Source of the DNA: JBEKTY01 sp049515555 | GTDB taxonomy: Bacteria; Planctomycetota; Planctomycetia; Pirellulales; Thermoguttaceae | DNA: 44,637 bases | Direction of reading: 5' to 3' | Assembly (NCBI GenBank): GCA_049515555.1 | Contig: JBEKTY010000052.1 | Span: forward strand, 1-44,637 | Part shown: in pieces, positions 31,663 through 40,034 of the stretch | Layout: each line of letters starts with the position of its first letter | How positions within the stretch are numbered: the stretch's first letter is position 1 | Translations under genes and position numbers: made by a program | The notes under the pieces: model-generated | Database searches by the model: none | Told to the model about the DNA's origin: nothing | The model's input: only the letters and a program-made list of their open reading frames with translations

Positions 31663-32502
31663 ATGGCAACTCCATTGCGACCCAACCCGTTCTTCGACGC
31701 ACTCGCCGACGAGCACCGAATTTGGCTTTCGACGTTCGACCCGCAATACCTTGCCAACTGGGAGAAGGTTCTTTCCGGCAACGAGGAAGCGGCCCTCGCG
31801 GAAGCTGGCGTCAGACGGCTGCTACAAGGCTACCGTGTCCGAGTCAAGCCGAATGAGGACTTGCGGGGGATGGAACGGCGTCCCGACTTTCATTGCGAAA
31901 CGAACGGGAGCGGCTTCGAGGTCGAAGTCACTCACATTTCGATTGAGAAGGCGACCGAGATTACCGGGCTTGAGGACGACCCGACTGTGAACCTGGCGGA
32001 ACGACCGCCGACTTTCGAGGACATCCACCTCATCCGCCCGATCAACCGCGCCGTTTTCTAGGCCTGCGTGGGCAAGGCCAAACAGTGTGCGGACACCCGC
32101 CACCCGACCCTGCTTGCCGTGGCGACATTCCACTATGGGGCGGCTGTGTTTTGCTTTGACAAACCCGACATCAGCCAGCTTTTGACCGGCCAGACGAGAA
32201 TGAGGCTGAACCTGGACAAGCAGCCTGGCCAAGAGGCGGGTGAGGCTTACTTGATAACCGAGCTTGAGTCGGCAGTGTTTCTGCGCCCCGATAGCTCTGA
32301 GCCAGTTGGCTTCGTCCGGAATTCCATCTCGGCGTTGCTCCTGTGCGGGCTTTGCACACCGAATGTCATTGGCGTGCTGCATCCGAACCCGGCCCGGCCC
32401 TTCGACCCGACGATCCTGCCGCAAGTCGAGTTTGGCCAGGTTGCCATTGATCGGGCGTCCAGGCAACTGCACATCGCGTGGCCTCAAGGAGATGACGAGT
32501 AA
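31663..32502 (+). pseudogene. Third island gene, interrupted by an in-frame TAG
   Basis: The frame from the ATG at 31663 runs for 132 codons to a TAG at 32059-32061, then continues in the same frame, without further stops, to a TAA at 32500-32502. Both halves read as one protein of about 279 residues: FFDALADEHRIWLSTFDPQY, then ERRPDFHCETNGSGFEVEVTH, then after the stop HPTLLAVATFHYG, FVRNSISALLLCGLC and a beta-rich end. The RPDF-to-FEVEVTH spacing is reminiscent of the PD-(D/E)xK nuclease core, but no Lys completes the motif. A GTG at 32068 could restart the second half. It overlaps the pglZ fragment by one base (TAATG), so it was an integral operon member. Confidence 0.6.
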
Positions 32503-32642
32503 TGGACACCCAGCAGATCGACACCGCTCTGGCACGGTTGTTCAACGAGGACGGCCATCGGATCGTGTTGTGGAACGATCCCGAGCGGGAGTTCATCAAC
32601 ACCATGCTATCAGTTCCTATCAGTCACTTACAAGGAGCGTAG
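32502..32642 (+). pseudogene. pglZ: 5' end of a BREX pglZ gene
   Basis: An ATG overlapping the previous stop begins MDTQQIDTALARLFNEDGHR, followed by IVLWNDPEREFIN, the N-terminal signature of BREX PglZ (short helix, then HRIVFWxDxxxEF). At about codon 34 similarity stops, and the frame runs into the direct repeat and a TAG at 32642. PglZ is normally above 800 residues, so this is a non-functional stub. Its tail is antisense to the 3' end of the glycosyltransferase gene. Confidence 0.65.
32614..32627. repeat. Right 14-bp direct repeat of the defence island
   Basis: Second exact copy of TTCCTATCAGTCAC, immediately outside the stop codon of the glycosyltransferase gene on the minus strand. It is preceded by CTATCAG, itself a partial third copy. 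Confidence 0.75.
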
Positions 32643-33881
32643 GGCGTCGTCGTCGGTCGAGCCGGGGTAGGGCGGATCGCGGAGCAGGCTGATCTGCCAC
32701 GGCCCGGCCACGCGGTAGGCCACCCCGCGCCAGCCGACTTCCCGCACCACGAGGGCCCAGGCCATCGCCCCGCAGTAAACGGCCTGGGTTACGACCACGC
32801 CCGGCCAGAGCCGCACCGTACCACCCAGGCCGAGCCAAGCGGTGGGCTCGCCCCGCGTGCGGGCGATCCGCCGCACGGCCCATTCCATGGGCAGCACCAG
32901 AAGCGGCATGGCCGCCAGGTACGCCAGCAGGGCCGCCCCGCTCCACACGGCCGCCGGCCACCACCCGCCGCAGACGGCCGCCACACAAACACCCGCCAGA
33001 ACCAGCAGGAACGCCGACGTGCCCATCCCGTGCAGCAGCACCAGCGGCCAGTAGGGATGGTACAGCCGGGCGGTGAGCAGTTGCCGGCTGACCCAGCCGA
33101 AACAGCTTGCCAAACTGGTCCCTTCGCGGTTGATCATCATCAGCGACGGCACGAAGGCCACCTGCAATCCGGCGCGCCGCATGGCCCGGTACAGCATGGT
33201 GTCTTCGCAGAAGGCGTGCTCCCAGCGCTCCAGCAGGCCCGATCGGGCCAGGGCCCCGGTCTTGACGGCCAGCGTACCGCCCCAGGGAATGTGATACCAG
33301 AACATCTGCACCACCGCCCCCACGTTCCACAGATAGCGAACCAGGCTGGGCCAGGAGACGTCGGGCGACATGTACCAGCGGTTGCCCGTGCTTACGCCCA
33401 CCCGCTCGGAGGCCAGCGGGGTCACCAGCTCCGCAAGCCAACGGCGATGGGGGATGGTGTCGGCGTCGAGCAGGGCCACGACTTCGTAAGACGGGTCGAG
33501 GCCGCGAATCGCCTGGACCAGGCTGCTGCACTTGAGGCTGCACGTCTGGCGCCGCTCGAGGAGCGGCTGGGCCTCGACGTTCGCCGCCCCGCACTCGGCG
33601 ACGGCCGCCTGGACGATCTGCCACGCCGGGTCCTCGCGGCGATCGACCACGATCTTGACGTCGTACCGCGGATAGTCCTGGCACAACAACGCGCTAATGC
33701 ACTTCTTGAGAAACGGGTCGGCGCCCCGCAAGCAGAGCACCACGGCCGTCTTCGGGCAATAGGGGCCGCCGCGGGCTCCGCGGCCGCCGCGGAGCAGGGC
33801 CGCCACGAAGCGGGCCACCAGCCCCACCTGGGCCAGCACCAGAGCGATCGAAACCCAAAACAGAATCTGCACTACGATCAT
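32628..33881 (-). CDS. Family 2 glycosyltransferase, membrane-anchored
   Basis: About 417 residues from the ATG at 33881; an upstream start at 33914 is possible. An N-terminal membrane helix (MIVVQILFWVSIALVLAQVG) precedes a GT-A catalytic domain: TAVVLCLRGADPFLKKCISALLCQDYP, the metal-binding DADT in VVALLDADTIPHRRW (about 138-152), CEDTMLYRAMRRAG (about 227-240) with the ED base, and QLLTARLYHPYW as a variant of the QxxRW motif. Two or three C-terminal hydrophobic helices follow. The pattern is closest to ceramide-glucosyltransferase-like (GT21/HpnI) enzymes, which glycosylate lipids. It converges with the membrane/methyltransferase fusion; the defence island has inserted between them. Confidence 0.85.
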   Translation of the reverse strand: MIVVQILFWVSIALVLAQVGLVARFVAALLRGGRGARGGPYCPKTAVVLCLRGADPFLKKCISALLCQDYPRYDVKIVVDRREDPAWQIVQAAVAECGAANVEAQPLLERRQTCSLKCSSLVQAIRGLDPSYEVVALLDADTIPHRRWLAELVTPLASERVGVSTGNRWYMSPDVSWPSLVRYLWNVGAVVQMFWYHIPWGGTLAVKTGALARSGLLERWEHAFCEDTMLYRAMRRAGLQVAFVPSLMMINREGTSLASCFGWVSRQLLTARLYHPYWPLVLLHGMGTSAFLLVLAGVCVAAVCGGWWPAAVWSGAALLAYLAAMPLLVLPMEWAVRRIARTRGEPTAWLGLGGTVRLWPGVVVTQAVYCGAMAWALVVREVGWRGVAYRVAGPWQISLLRDPPYPGSTDDDALRSL

Positions 33882-33938
33882 CAAAGTTGCGCCCCGCGAT
33901 GCCGCAGTATACACCCAAGCGTGTGCGGCTGAATAGAT

Positions 33939-33977
33939 GACGCGGAGACACGGGGACGCGGAGACACGGGGACGCGG
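33939..33977. repeat. 16-bp tandem repeat
   Basis: GACGCGGAGACACGGG is repeated exactly at 33939-33954 and 33955-33970, with a third partial unit to 33977, in the spacer upstream of the glycosyltransferase gene. Confidence 0.85.
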
Positions 33978-34062
33978 TAGATGGACGGCGATCCGTTAGC
34001 CTTGTTACACTGCCTGCGGCTGCAATGATTAGGTTCGGCTGCGGAAGGCCGTTGATCTGTAG

Positions 34063-34089
34063 GGTGGGTCGAGCGCAGCGAGCCCCACC
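34063..34089. repeat. Half copy of the GGTGGGTCGAGC repeat family
   Basis: Identical over its length to the left half-site at 11665-11691 (begins GGTGGGTCGAGCGCAGCG). It stands alone in the spacer between the glycosyltransferase and RAYT remnant. Confidence 0.75.
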
Positions 34090-34158
34090 AAATTCGGAAC
34101 GGAGGACGGGCGACGGACGGCACGGCTCCAATCCGTCGTCCGACGAGGACTGTGCCCG

Positions 34159-34207
34159 GAAATCCGGGCGAAATCCGGGGGCGAAATCCGCGAAATCGAA
34201 ATCCGGG
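34159..34207. repeat. Irregular GAAATCCGG cluster
   Basis: Five GAAATC units, most as GAAATCCGG, at irregular spacing of 6-13 bases. They form an AT-containing island in a GC-rich spacer next to the transposase remnant. It is followed by CGTGTCCCC-type fragments at 34230-34245. Confidence 0.6.
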
Positions 34208-34249
34208 GACACGTTGCTGGTTTCGTCAATAACTGGTAGTGTGTCCCCA

Positions 34250-34466
34250 GATTATGCCCCGACGTGGGAACCGCGATCAAACGGGTATGATTTGGCATCA
34301 GGCAGTAGCTCCAAATCGCCACCCCTTGCTCGCGGCACCAATCGGCCATCAGTTCCAGGTACGCCGAGTAGTCTCCCTCGTTGAAGAATGTCTGCTGTCG
34401 GCGATTGCCCCGCTGCGTAATGTGATGGGGCAACGCGGGAATGACCAATCGTGCCAATCTCGCCAT
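34250..34466 (-). pseudogene. Truncated REP-associated tyrosine transposase (RAYT/IS200-like)
   Basis: The first 70 codons match the N-terminus of RAYT proteins: MARLARLVIPALPHHITQRG, NRRQQTFFNEGDYSAYLELM, and YCLMPNHTRLIAVP. RAYTs cut single-stranded palindromic DNA through a HUH site and a tyrosine. Here the second His of the HUH pair is lost (NHTR instead of NHVH), and homology stops near codon 72, so the tyrosine half is missing. GTGTCCCC-type sequences flank it at about 34235 and 34515. It is non-functional, but evidence that a RAYT once operated here. Confidence 0.75.
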
Positions 34467-34557
34467 GGCCGGAGATTACCAGATTCCATCAAACACGTCA
34501 ATAATTAGTTATGTGTCCCCGGAATTAGATCCCAGGCAACTCGCTGCCAACACCTGC

Positions 34558-37500
34558 CTACCGCTCGATCCGCAACGCCGGGCGGAGCGTCACGGGGCCC
34601 AACAGTCCGGATTCCTGCAGCCGGTCGCCCTTCTTCCAGAGCTTCCACGAGCTGAAAGTGTAGCGGCCGGCCGGGCTGGGCTTGCCCTCCTGGAGCCACT
34701 TGGGCCAGCTTTTCAACGTGCCGTTGGCATTGCGGTCGCAATCGTCGGGCAGTTCTTCGTCGCCGATCTGGCGATTGATCCAGAGGTTGACGACCTTCAC
34801 GTCGAGGATATTGTCGCCCGGCTTCAGGGCCCCGGTCACGTCCAGGCGGTAGGGCGTCTTCCAGACGATGCCGAGCTGCTTGCCGTTAACGCAGACCTCG
34901 GCCATTACCGCGACCTTGCCCAGGTCAAGATACCAGCGCGTGTCGGGTTGCTTCAGCCCGTCGGCGTCGAGGTTGAAGGTTGTCCGGTAGGTTGCGGCCC
35001 CGGAGTAGTGCTTTATGCCCTCTTCGGCGCGCTTGCTCCAGTCGTCCAGCTTCTCGAAGATGGCCTTGGCGGGTCCGCCCCAATTCGGGTCGAACGCGAC
35101 CTCCCAGGGACCGCCGATCGGCAGCGGCGCGGCCAGTCGCCGGCAATCGACCTTGCGGCTGCGGCCGTCGGCCGTCTTGAACACATAACTGCCCGGCTGG
35201 CAGATCTCGCCCCGAACGAGGTCCAGCGCCGCAATGTCGGCAGCGGCCTTGGCGGCAGCCGCGGGCGGCGCAGTGCGGAGCAATTCCTGCCCGTCACGAG
35301 TGGCGGACACGAGGCGACCGGCGGCTTCGGCCGGCCGCCGGAAGACGACGAACACCGATTCCGTGGGCCCCAGCCGCAGCGGCAGGTGGGTGCAGCCGTC
35401 CTTCTCTTTGTACGCCGCCAGCGGCGAGATGTTGCCGCTCTCGGGGTGCCACAGTTCCGGCTGCTTCCCGGCGATGCGGAACGAACAAAGCGCGTCAAGA
35501 CCTTCCGTCGAGCCGTTGGCCACGAAGTAGACGTCCGCGCCGCCGATGCGGCGGTGGATATAGCGGAGCAGGCGATCGGCGCGGAAGTCGGGCGGAAGGC
35601 CTTCTTTGGCCAGCCACTGATGGACCGCCTTCACCGCCGGGAAGGCCTCCTCAGCCGCGGGCGCCGCCTCGATCTGGCCCCACGGCGCCATGCCCAGCGG
35701 GCCAAGTTGCAGGGCGGCTGCCCAGCCTTCGGCCGGTTTCGGGCTGGTGTTCCAGCCCCGGGCGGCTTTCACGCAGGTTTCCCACGACGGGTCCGTCGGC
35801 ACCGCGAGCGTGCCGCCGTCGCCGAGCTTGACCGAGAGCATGCCGATCAGGCCGGCGGGGCTCGGGCTGTCGGTCGTGTTGGTTGCCATCACTGCGACCA
35901 GATTCTCGCCCGGCTTCAGCGCCGAGGCGACATTCATGAAATAGGCCCGGTGAAAGTCATTGCCTGTTCCGACATTGCGCCCGTTGATATAGCACACGAA
36001 CTCATTGTCGGCGGTCATCACCAACCGGGCGGATGCGATGCGGCTGTCCGACGGCAAGGTCACGATACGGCGGAAGTACCGCACGCCGGGCGGGGCGGAC
36101 AGGGCGGGGTTCCCTTCCTTGTGCCAGATCCACTGCGCGGAGCCGAACTCCGGCTGCTCGCTGGGCACGGCCGTGGGCTTGGGGCTCAGCTCCCCGCCCC
36201 AGATGATGCGACCCTGGCCCACGCGTCGCTCAGAGACTTCGGCCGGCGCCGCGTCGGCGCCCCACAGATCGGCCGCGAGCGTCCTGACCTCTTCATCGCA
36301 GGCCGGGTACCGGCTCAGCCCGGGCGCTTTCAGCGAGCGCCAGGGGGCCACGACCGTCGCCCCGGCCGCGACCAGCTCTTTGATCTTGCCGAGCAGCGCC
36401 GGCGTCATCGTCTCGACCAGGGGCAGTACCAGCAGGCGGTAACTCATTCCATCGGGCAGCACGATGCGACCGTCCTTCACGCTCATGCGCGTGAGCACCA
36501 CTTCCGGCGTGCAGCCGTCGAAGTTGTAGCCGCCGCGGACGAACGGCGCGATCATCGCCGTCGGCGGCGGCGCGAAGCGCCGCGGGGCGCCCTCGGGTTG
36601 CAGGTAGCAGACGTCGGCCACGAACAGCCCTTGCTGCAACAGGTACTGGCAGCGGGCCAGGTATTCGTGCCAGGCCCGGGATTGTTCCCACCAGGTCTGT
36701 GTCCGCTCGTAGTGCAGCCCCCAGGGACCCATCGACATGCCCGGCGCGCGGTTGGGGTTCGTCCAGGGCTGCATGGCATAGCGATGGAACACGAAGCGGT
36801 TGATCCCTTCGCAGAAGGCCCAGTCGCCGAGGTCTTTGATGTAGGCCGGGTGGCCCAGCCATTTCTCGCCGTCGGTCGCGGTAAACGCCTCGGCGCCGAG
36901 GATCGGCTTGCCGTAGACGTGGGCCGCAGACGCCATCTCGGTGCAACTGTAGGCCGCGCCGAATTTGTCCCACGACCAGAATTCCGACATCGGCTCGTCC
37001 GCCTGGCCGGCGTAGGTCATCTCGTCGCACGGCACGCCGTCGTAGGCTTCGATCGAGAGCCGCAGGCCGTGGCGGTTGGCAAGCGCGCGGAAATGCCCGG
37101 CGTAGTTCTCGATCAGCATGTCGGACACCGTCTGCCGCAGGTCCCAGAGGAAACGCTCGGAGACCTCCAGGCTATCGACCACCCGGCCGGTGAAGGTGGG
37201 CAACAGCGGCAGGAGGTCGTAGCCGCAGCGCTGCTGGAACTCCTGGCGCATGCGGGGCGTCCAATTCTGCGAGCCCACTTCCCAACTGTCGATGTGGGTT
37301 GACACCAGCACTTTGTCCTTGCCGGCCAGCGCGCGGTTGTCGGCGATGAGCCGGCCCATCAGCCCGTTGAAATGCGATTCCGTCGCTTCTTTGCTGAGTT
37401 TGTCGCATTCCAATCCGCAACCCGAAGCCGGCGCGGGATGATTGTCCTTGCCGGTCGAGGTGTGGCCCAGTCGCAAGACGAGCCACTGGCCCTGGGGAAC

Positions 37501-38181
37501 GTCCCAGACGAGTTTGCCGGCAGCGTCCATCTTGCCCGTCAAATTGACGATTCCATTGCGCGGGATGACGGACTCGGCCGGCAGGGTCGCAAAGGCGGCC
37601 CGCTGCGGGGGAAAGTGCTGGGGAATGGCGGACGATTTCCCCTGGATGCCTTGGATGCGGGCCTGGCCCTCCGGCGCCGGCATGGCCAGTACGGCAATGT
37701 CCTGGTAGAAATTGCGGACGGCCTGCGGCCGGGCCAGCGTGCCGTCAAAGGACTTCGGCCCCCGAACAACCGTCTCGGTCCACACGACGCGCTGCATGGA
37801 CAACTCCGGGCTGATCCACGGGCCGCCGCTGCCGCACCAGCCGGCGTCGTTGTTCATGTTGATTTCCAGGCCCAGGCGGTGGGCCTCCTTGCAGGCGTGC
37901 TGGAACAGTTCTCGCCACAGCGGACCGGCGAAATCGGCCGGCCCTTTCGGAGCGCCCTGGTCCACTTCCATATATAACACGCCGCCGATGCCAACCCGCT
38001 GGAGTGCCTCCAGGTCGGCGGTGATTCCCTGCTTCGAGAGATTGCCGCTGAGCGGGAACCAATACACCCAGGGCCGGGCCGATTGCGGCGGCCAAGCGAA
38101 ACCCCGGGCCAAGTCTTCCGCGGCACAAGCCACGCTTGCCAGCGACGCGACAACCAACGCTGCCAGGACCATGCGTTTCAT
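34558..38181 (-). CDS. GH106-like alpha-L-rhamnosidase, secreted
   Basis: A 1207-residue exported glycosidase. The Sec signal MKRMVLAALVVASLASVACA is followed by the GH106 opening SARPWVYWFPLSGNLSKQGI, GIGGVLYMEVDQG, and the strongly conserved LEINMNNDAGWCGSGGPWI (about 98-116). The catalytic barrel continues with STHIDSWEVGSQNWTPRMRQEF and LRLSIEAYDGVPCDEMTYAGQADEP-type segments rich in acidic residues. Carbohydrate-binding jelly-roll modules appear near 650-780 and at the C-terminus (EVCVNGKQLGIVWKTPYRLD, a galactose-binding-like domain). GH106 enzymes remove terminal L-rhamnose from pectic or algal glycans. AGGAGC precedes the ATG. The nearby GH78 enzyme at 40605 supports a rhamnose-glycan locus. 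Confidence 0.87.
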   Translation of the reverse strand: MKRMVLAALVVASLASVACAAEDLARGFAWPPQSARPWVYWFPLSGNLSKQGITADLEALQRVGIGGVLYMEVDQGAPKGPADFAGPLWRELFQHACKEAHRLGLEINMNNDAGWCGSGGPWISPELSMQRVVWTETVVRGPKSFDGTLARPQAVRNFYQDIAVLAMPAPEGQARIQGIQGKSSAIPQHFPPQRAAFATLPAESVIPRNGIVNLTGKMDAAGKLVWDVPQGQWLVLRLGHTSTGKDNHPAPASGCGLECDKLSKEATESHFNGLMGRLIADNRALAGKDKVLVSTHIDSWEVGSQNWTPRMRQEFQQRCGYDLLPLLPTFTGRVVDSLEVSERFLWDLRQTVSDMLIENYAGHFRALANRHGLRLSIEAYDGVPCDEMTYAGQADEPMSEFWSWDKFGAAYSCTEMASAAHVYGKPILGAEAFTATDGEKWLGHPAYIKDLGDWAFCEGINRFVFHRYAMQPWTNPNRAPGMSMGPWGLHYERTQTWWEQSRAWHEYLARCQYLLQQGLFVADVCYLQPEGAPRRFAPPPTAMIAPFVRGGYNFDGCTPEVVLTRMSVKDGRIVLPDGMSYRLLVLPLVETMTPALLGKIKELVAAGATVVAPWRSLKAPGLSRYPACDEEVRTLAADLWGADAAPAEVSERRVGQGRIIWGGELSPKPTAVPSEQPEFGSAQWIWHKEGNPALSAPPGVRYFRRIVTLPSDSRIASARLVMTADNEFVCYINGRNVGTGNDFHRAYFMNVASALKPGENLVAVMATNTTDSPSPAGLIGMLSVKLGDGGTLAVPTDPSWETCVKAARGWNTSPKPAEGWAAALQLGPLGMAPWGQIEAAPAAEEAFPAVKAVHQWLAKEGLPPDFRADRLLRYIHRRIGGADVYFVANGSTEGLDALCSFRIAGKQPELWHPESGNISPLAAYKEKDGCTHLPLRLGPTESVFVVFRRPAEAAGRLVSATRDGQELLRTAPPAAAAKAAADIAALDLVRGEICQPGSYVFKTADGRSRKVDCRRLAAPLPIGGPWEVAFDPNWGGPAKAIFEKLDDWSKRAEEGIKHYSGAATYRTTFNLDADGLKQPDTRWYLDLGKVAVMAEVCVNGKQLGIVWKTPYRLDVTGALKPGDNILDVKVVNLWINRQIGDEELPDDCDRNANGTLKSWPKWLQEGKPSPAGRYTFSSWKLWKKGDRLQESGLLGPVTLRPALRIER

Positions 38182-38285
38182 CGAATCTTGCTCCTATATC
38201 ACGCGGGGATTGTTGCTTTGCACGCCGCTCGGATACGCTCCGAGCAGCCACCTGGGACCGGCCGAAAAACAAGTTCCGCATTTCC

Positions 38286-38340
38286 CGTACTCCTCTCGCT
38301 CCGCGAGAGGAAGGTCATCACGCGGAGCGTGATGAATACG
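38286..38340. repeat. Double-hairpin element with CTCCG and CGGAG loops (copy 3)
   Basis: Outer CGTA/TACG ends enclose hairpin A TCCTCTCG-CTCCG-CGAGAGGA (38291-38311) and hairpin B TCATCACG-CGGAG-CGTGATGA (38315-38335). The two stems differ in sequence. It lies between the GH106 and oxidoreductase genes. Confidence 0.85.
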
Positions 38341-38362
38341 GAAGCTATTTGTCGGCCCATAC

Positions 38363-39709
38363 TCATAGCGTCCAGCCGGGCCGGTACGGGCGATGCAGCA
38401 GCTCGTTGGCTTGGGCCGAGTTGACGATCACGCCGCTGAGCGGATCGTACTCGATGGGCCCCCCGGCCAGCGAGGCCACGTGTACTAACTGGACCATTTC
38501 GGTCATCGGCCCGCCGATCTCGAAGCCGGAAAAAGGCTTTGGCCCACCCTTGCAGGCGAGAATCCACTCGGCGTGATGGCCCGGCGAGCGCGGCACGCTG
38601 GGCGCGGGGCCGCGGAATCCCTGGAACTTTTCCTTGGGCAGGAGTTCCAGCCGCGTATTCCACGGGCACGACGTGAAGATGGCGCCTTGGCTGCCCTTCA
38701 CCAAGCAGCCCCAGGCCGTCATGATATGGCCGAGCAACTCGTCCTTGGAGGGCTTGGGGCCGCCGTTGTACCAGGTCCACTTCACCGGCGGAAGGTTGCC
38801 GCGGGCCGGAATGTCGAACTTCGCGACGATGCGGCGGGGATACGTCTCGGGATGGATCTCCGAGGCCTGGGCCTCGACGCGAATGATGGCCGGCACGGCG
38901 GGTTTGACCGCCGCATCGGCACGCCACAACAAGTCCAGCCGCAAGGCCCGAAAGGCCATGTTCGACGTGTGGCAGCCCATGTCTCCGCCGCTGCCGCTGC
39001 CGAAGGCCCGCCATTTGCGCCACGAGCCGGGCATGTAGGCCGAGTTATACGGGCGATAGGGCGCCGGGCCAAGCCACCCCTCCCAATCCAGTCCCGGTGG
39101 AACCGGGGGCTCATCTTTCGGGCGATCTTGGGGGCCGTCGCCATTGGCCAGCCAGATGTGCGCCTCGCGCAGCTCGCCCATCGTTCCCGCCCAGGCCAGC
39201 TCCACTCCGCGCCGCAGGTCCTCGGTGGCCGAGCCCTGATTGCCCATCTGCGTAACGACCTTCTGTTCGATCGCGGTCTGCCGCATGACCCACGCCTCAT
39301 GGACCGTGCGCGTCAGCGGCTTCTCGCAATAAACGTGCTTGCCCAGCTTCATGGCCGCCACCGCGGCCACGGCATGGGTGTGGTCGGGCGTGCTGACCAC
39401 GACCGCGTCGATCCGGCCGTGCAGCTCGTCGAGCATCTTGCGGAAATCGACATAGCGCTTGGCCTGCGGGAACTTCTTGTGCGTCTGGTCGGCGCGGCGC
39501 TGGTCCACGTCGCACAGGGCCACGAGGTTCTCGCCGGCCACTTGGCCCACGTTCGACTCGCCTTGTCCGCACGCTCCGACAATGGCGATGTGCAGCTTCT
39601 CGTTGGCCCGGTAGGCCCCCAGCGAGCGACTGTCCTTGAGTATGACCATCCCGGCGGCCGTAGCCATCGAGGTCTGGAGGAATCGACGCCGGTGAAAACG
39701 GGCAGGCAT
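38363..39709 (-). CDS. Gfo/Idh/MocA-family oxidoreductase with Tat leader
   Basis: About 448 residues from the ATG at 39709, which has AGGAG eight bases upstream. The twin-arginine leader HRRRFLQTSMATAAGMVIL (about 6-24) exports the folded, cofactor-bound enzyme. The Rossmann domain begins LHIAIVGACGQGESNVGQ (a GxGxxG variant), the nucleotide-specifying acid is in NLVALCDVDQRR, and the EKPL catalytic-loop motif is in VYCEKPLTRT. The C-terminal half has family segments WEGWLGPAPYRPYNSAYMPG, FGSGSGGDMGCHTSNM and ARGNLPPVKWTWYNGG. This exported subfamily is greatly expanded in planctomycetes and oxidises or isomerises sugars; the substrate is unknown. It is next to rhamnosidase genes, so a rhamnose or uronic-acid derivative is possible. 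Confidence 0.9.
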   Translation of the reverse strand: MPARFHRRRFLQTSMATAAGMVILKDSRSLGAYRANEKLHIAIVGACGQGESNVGQVAGENLVALCDVDQRRADQTHKKFPQAKRYVDFRKMLDELHGRIDAVVVSTPDHTHAVAAVAAMKLGKHVYCEKPLTRTVHEAWVMRQTAIEQKVVTQMGNQGSATEDLRRGVELAWAGTMGELREAHIWLANGDGPQDRPKDEPPVPPGLDWEGWLGPAPYRPYNSAYMPGSWRKWRAFGSGSGGDMGCHTSNMAFRALRLDLLWRADAAVKPAVPAIIRVEAQASEIHPETYPRRIVAKFDIPARGNLPPVKWTWYNGGPKPSKDELLGHIMTAWGCLVKGSQGAIFTSCPWNTRLELLPKEKFQGFRGPAPSVPRSPGHHAEWILACKGGPKPFSGFEIGGPMTEMVQLVHVASLAGGPIEYDPLSGVIVNSAQANELLHRPYRPGWTL

Positions 39710-39859
39710 GTGTGTACTCCTGATGACTTGGGTGAATTCAGCCGGGGGCCATTCTACCACGACCGAATACGCCCGGAAAGCGCCTCGCGCACGAATCTTC
39801 CACGGGCCAATAAGTAACGCGAATCGCGGTTGTCGAGCGTCGCGGCAAAGGAAGCTTGT

Positions 39860-39887
39860 TTGACACGGCGGCCGGCGGCACTATAAT
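39860..39887 (+). promoter_or_regulatory. Consensus sigma-70 promoter
   Basis: TTGACA at 39860-39865 and TATAAT at 39882-39887, both perfect, spaced by 16 bp. It points at the broken beta-helix gene 148 bp downstream, with the double-hairpin element at 39930 lying in the leader. Confidence 0.65.
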
Positions 39888-39929
39888 CGGGGACTGGCGG
39901 GTCGGGCGAAAGATAAGTTTTGCATTTCC

Positions 39930-39984
39930 CGTACCCCTCTCGCTCCGCGAGAGGGAGGGCATCACGCGGAGCGTGATGAGTACG
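39930..39984. repeat. Double-hairpin element with CTCCG and CGGAG loops (copy 4)
   Basis: Hairpin A is CCCTCTCG-CTCCG-CGAGAGGG (39935-39955) and hairpin B is CATCACG-CGGAG-CGTGATG (39960-39978), inside CGTA/TACG ends. The upstream flank GCATTTCCCGTAC is shared with copy 3, so copies 3 and 4 are close relatives. Confidence 0.85.
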
Positions 39985-40034
39985 GAAAGTTAAGATTGTT
40001 TCAATTGTAAAGCCGTAGTGGAGAGCGGTGAGGC

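Noticed and set aside
34441..37302. 953-codon open frame on the plus strand
   Set aside because: It is antisense to the GH106 gene in a GC-rich region and has no family motifs; it is a codon-bias shadow.
38573..39817. 414-codon plus-strand ORF
   Set aside because: Antisense to the Gfo/Idh/MocA gene, whose motifs are unambiguous.
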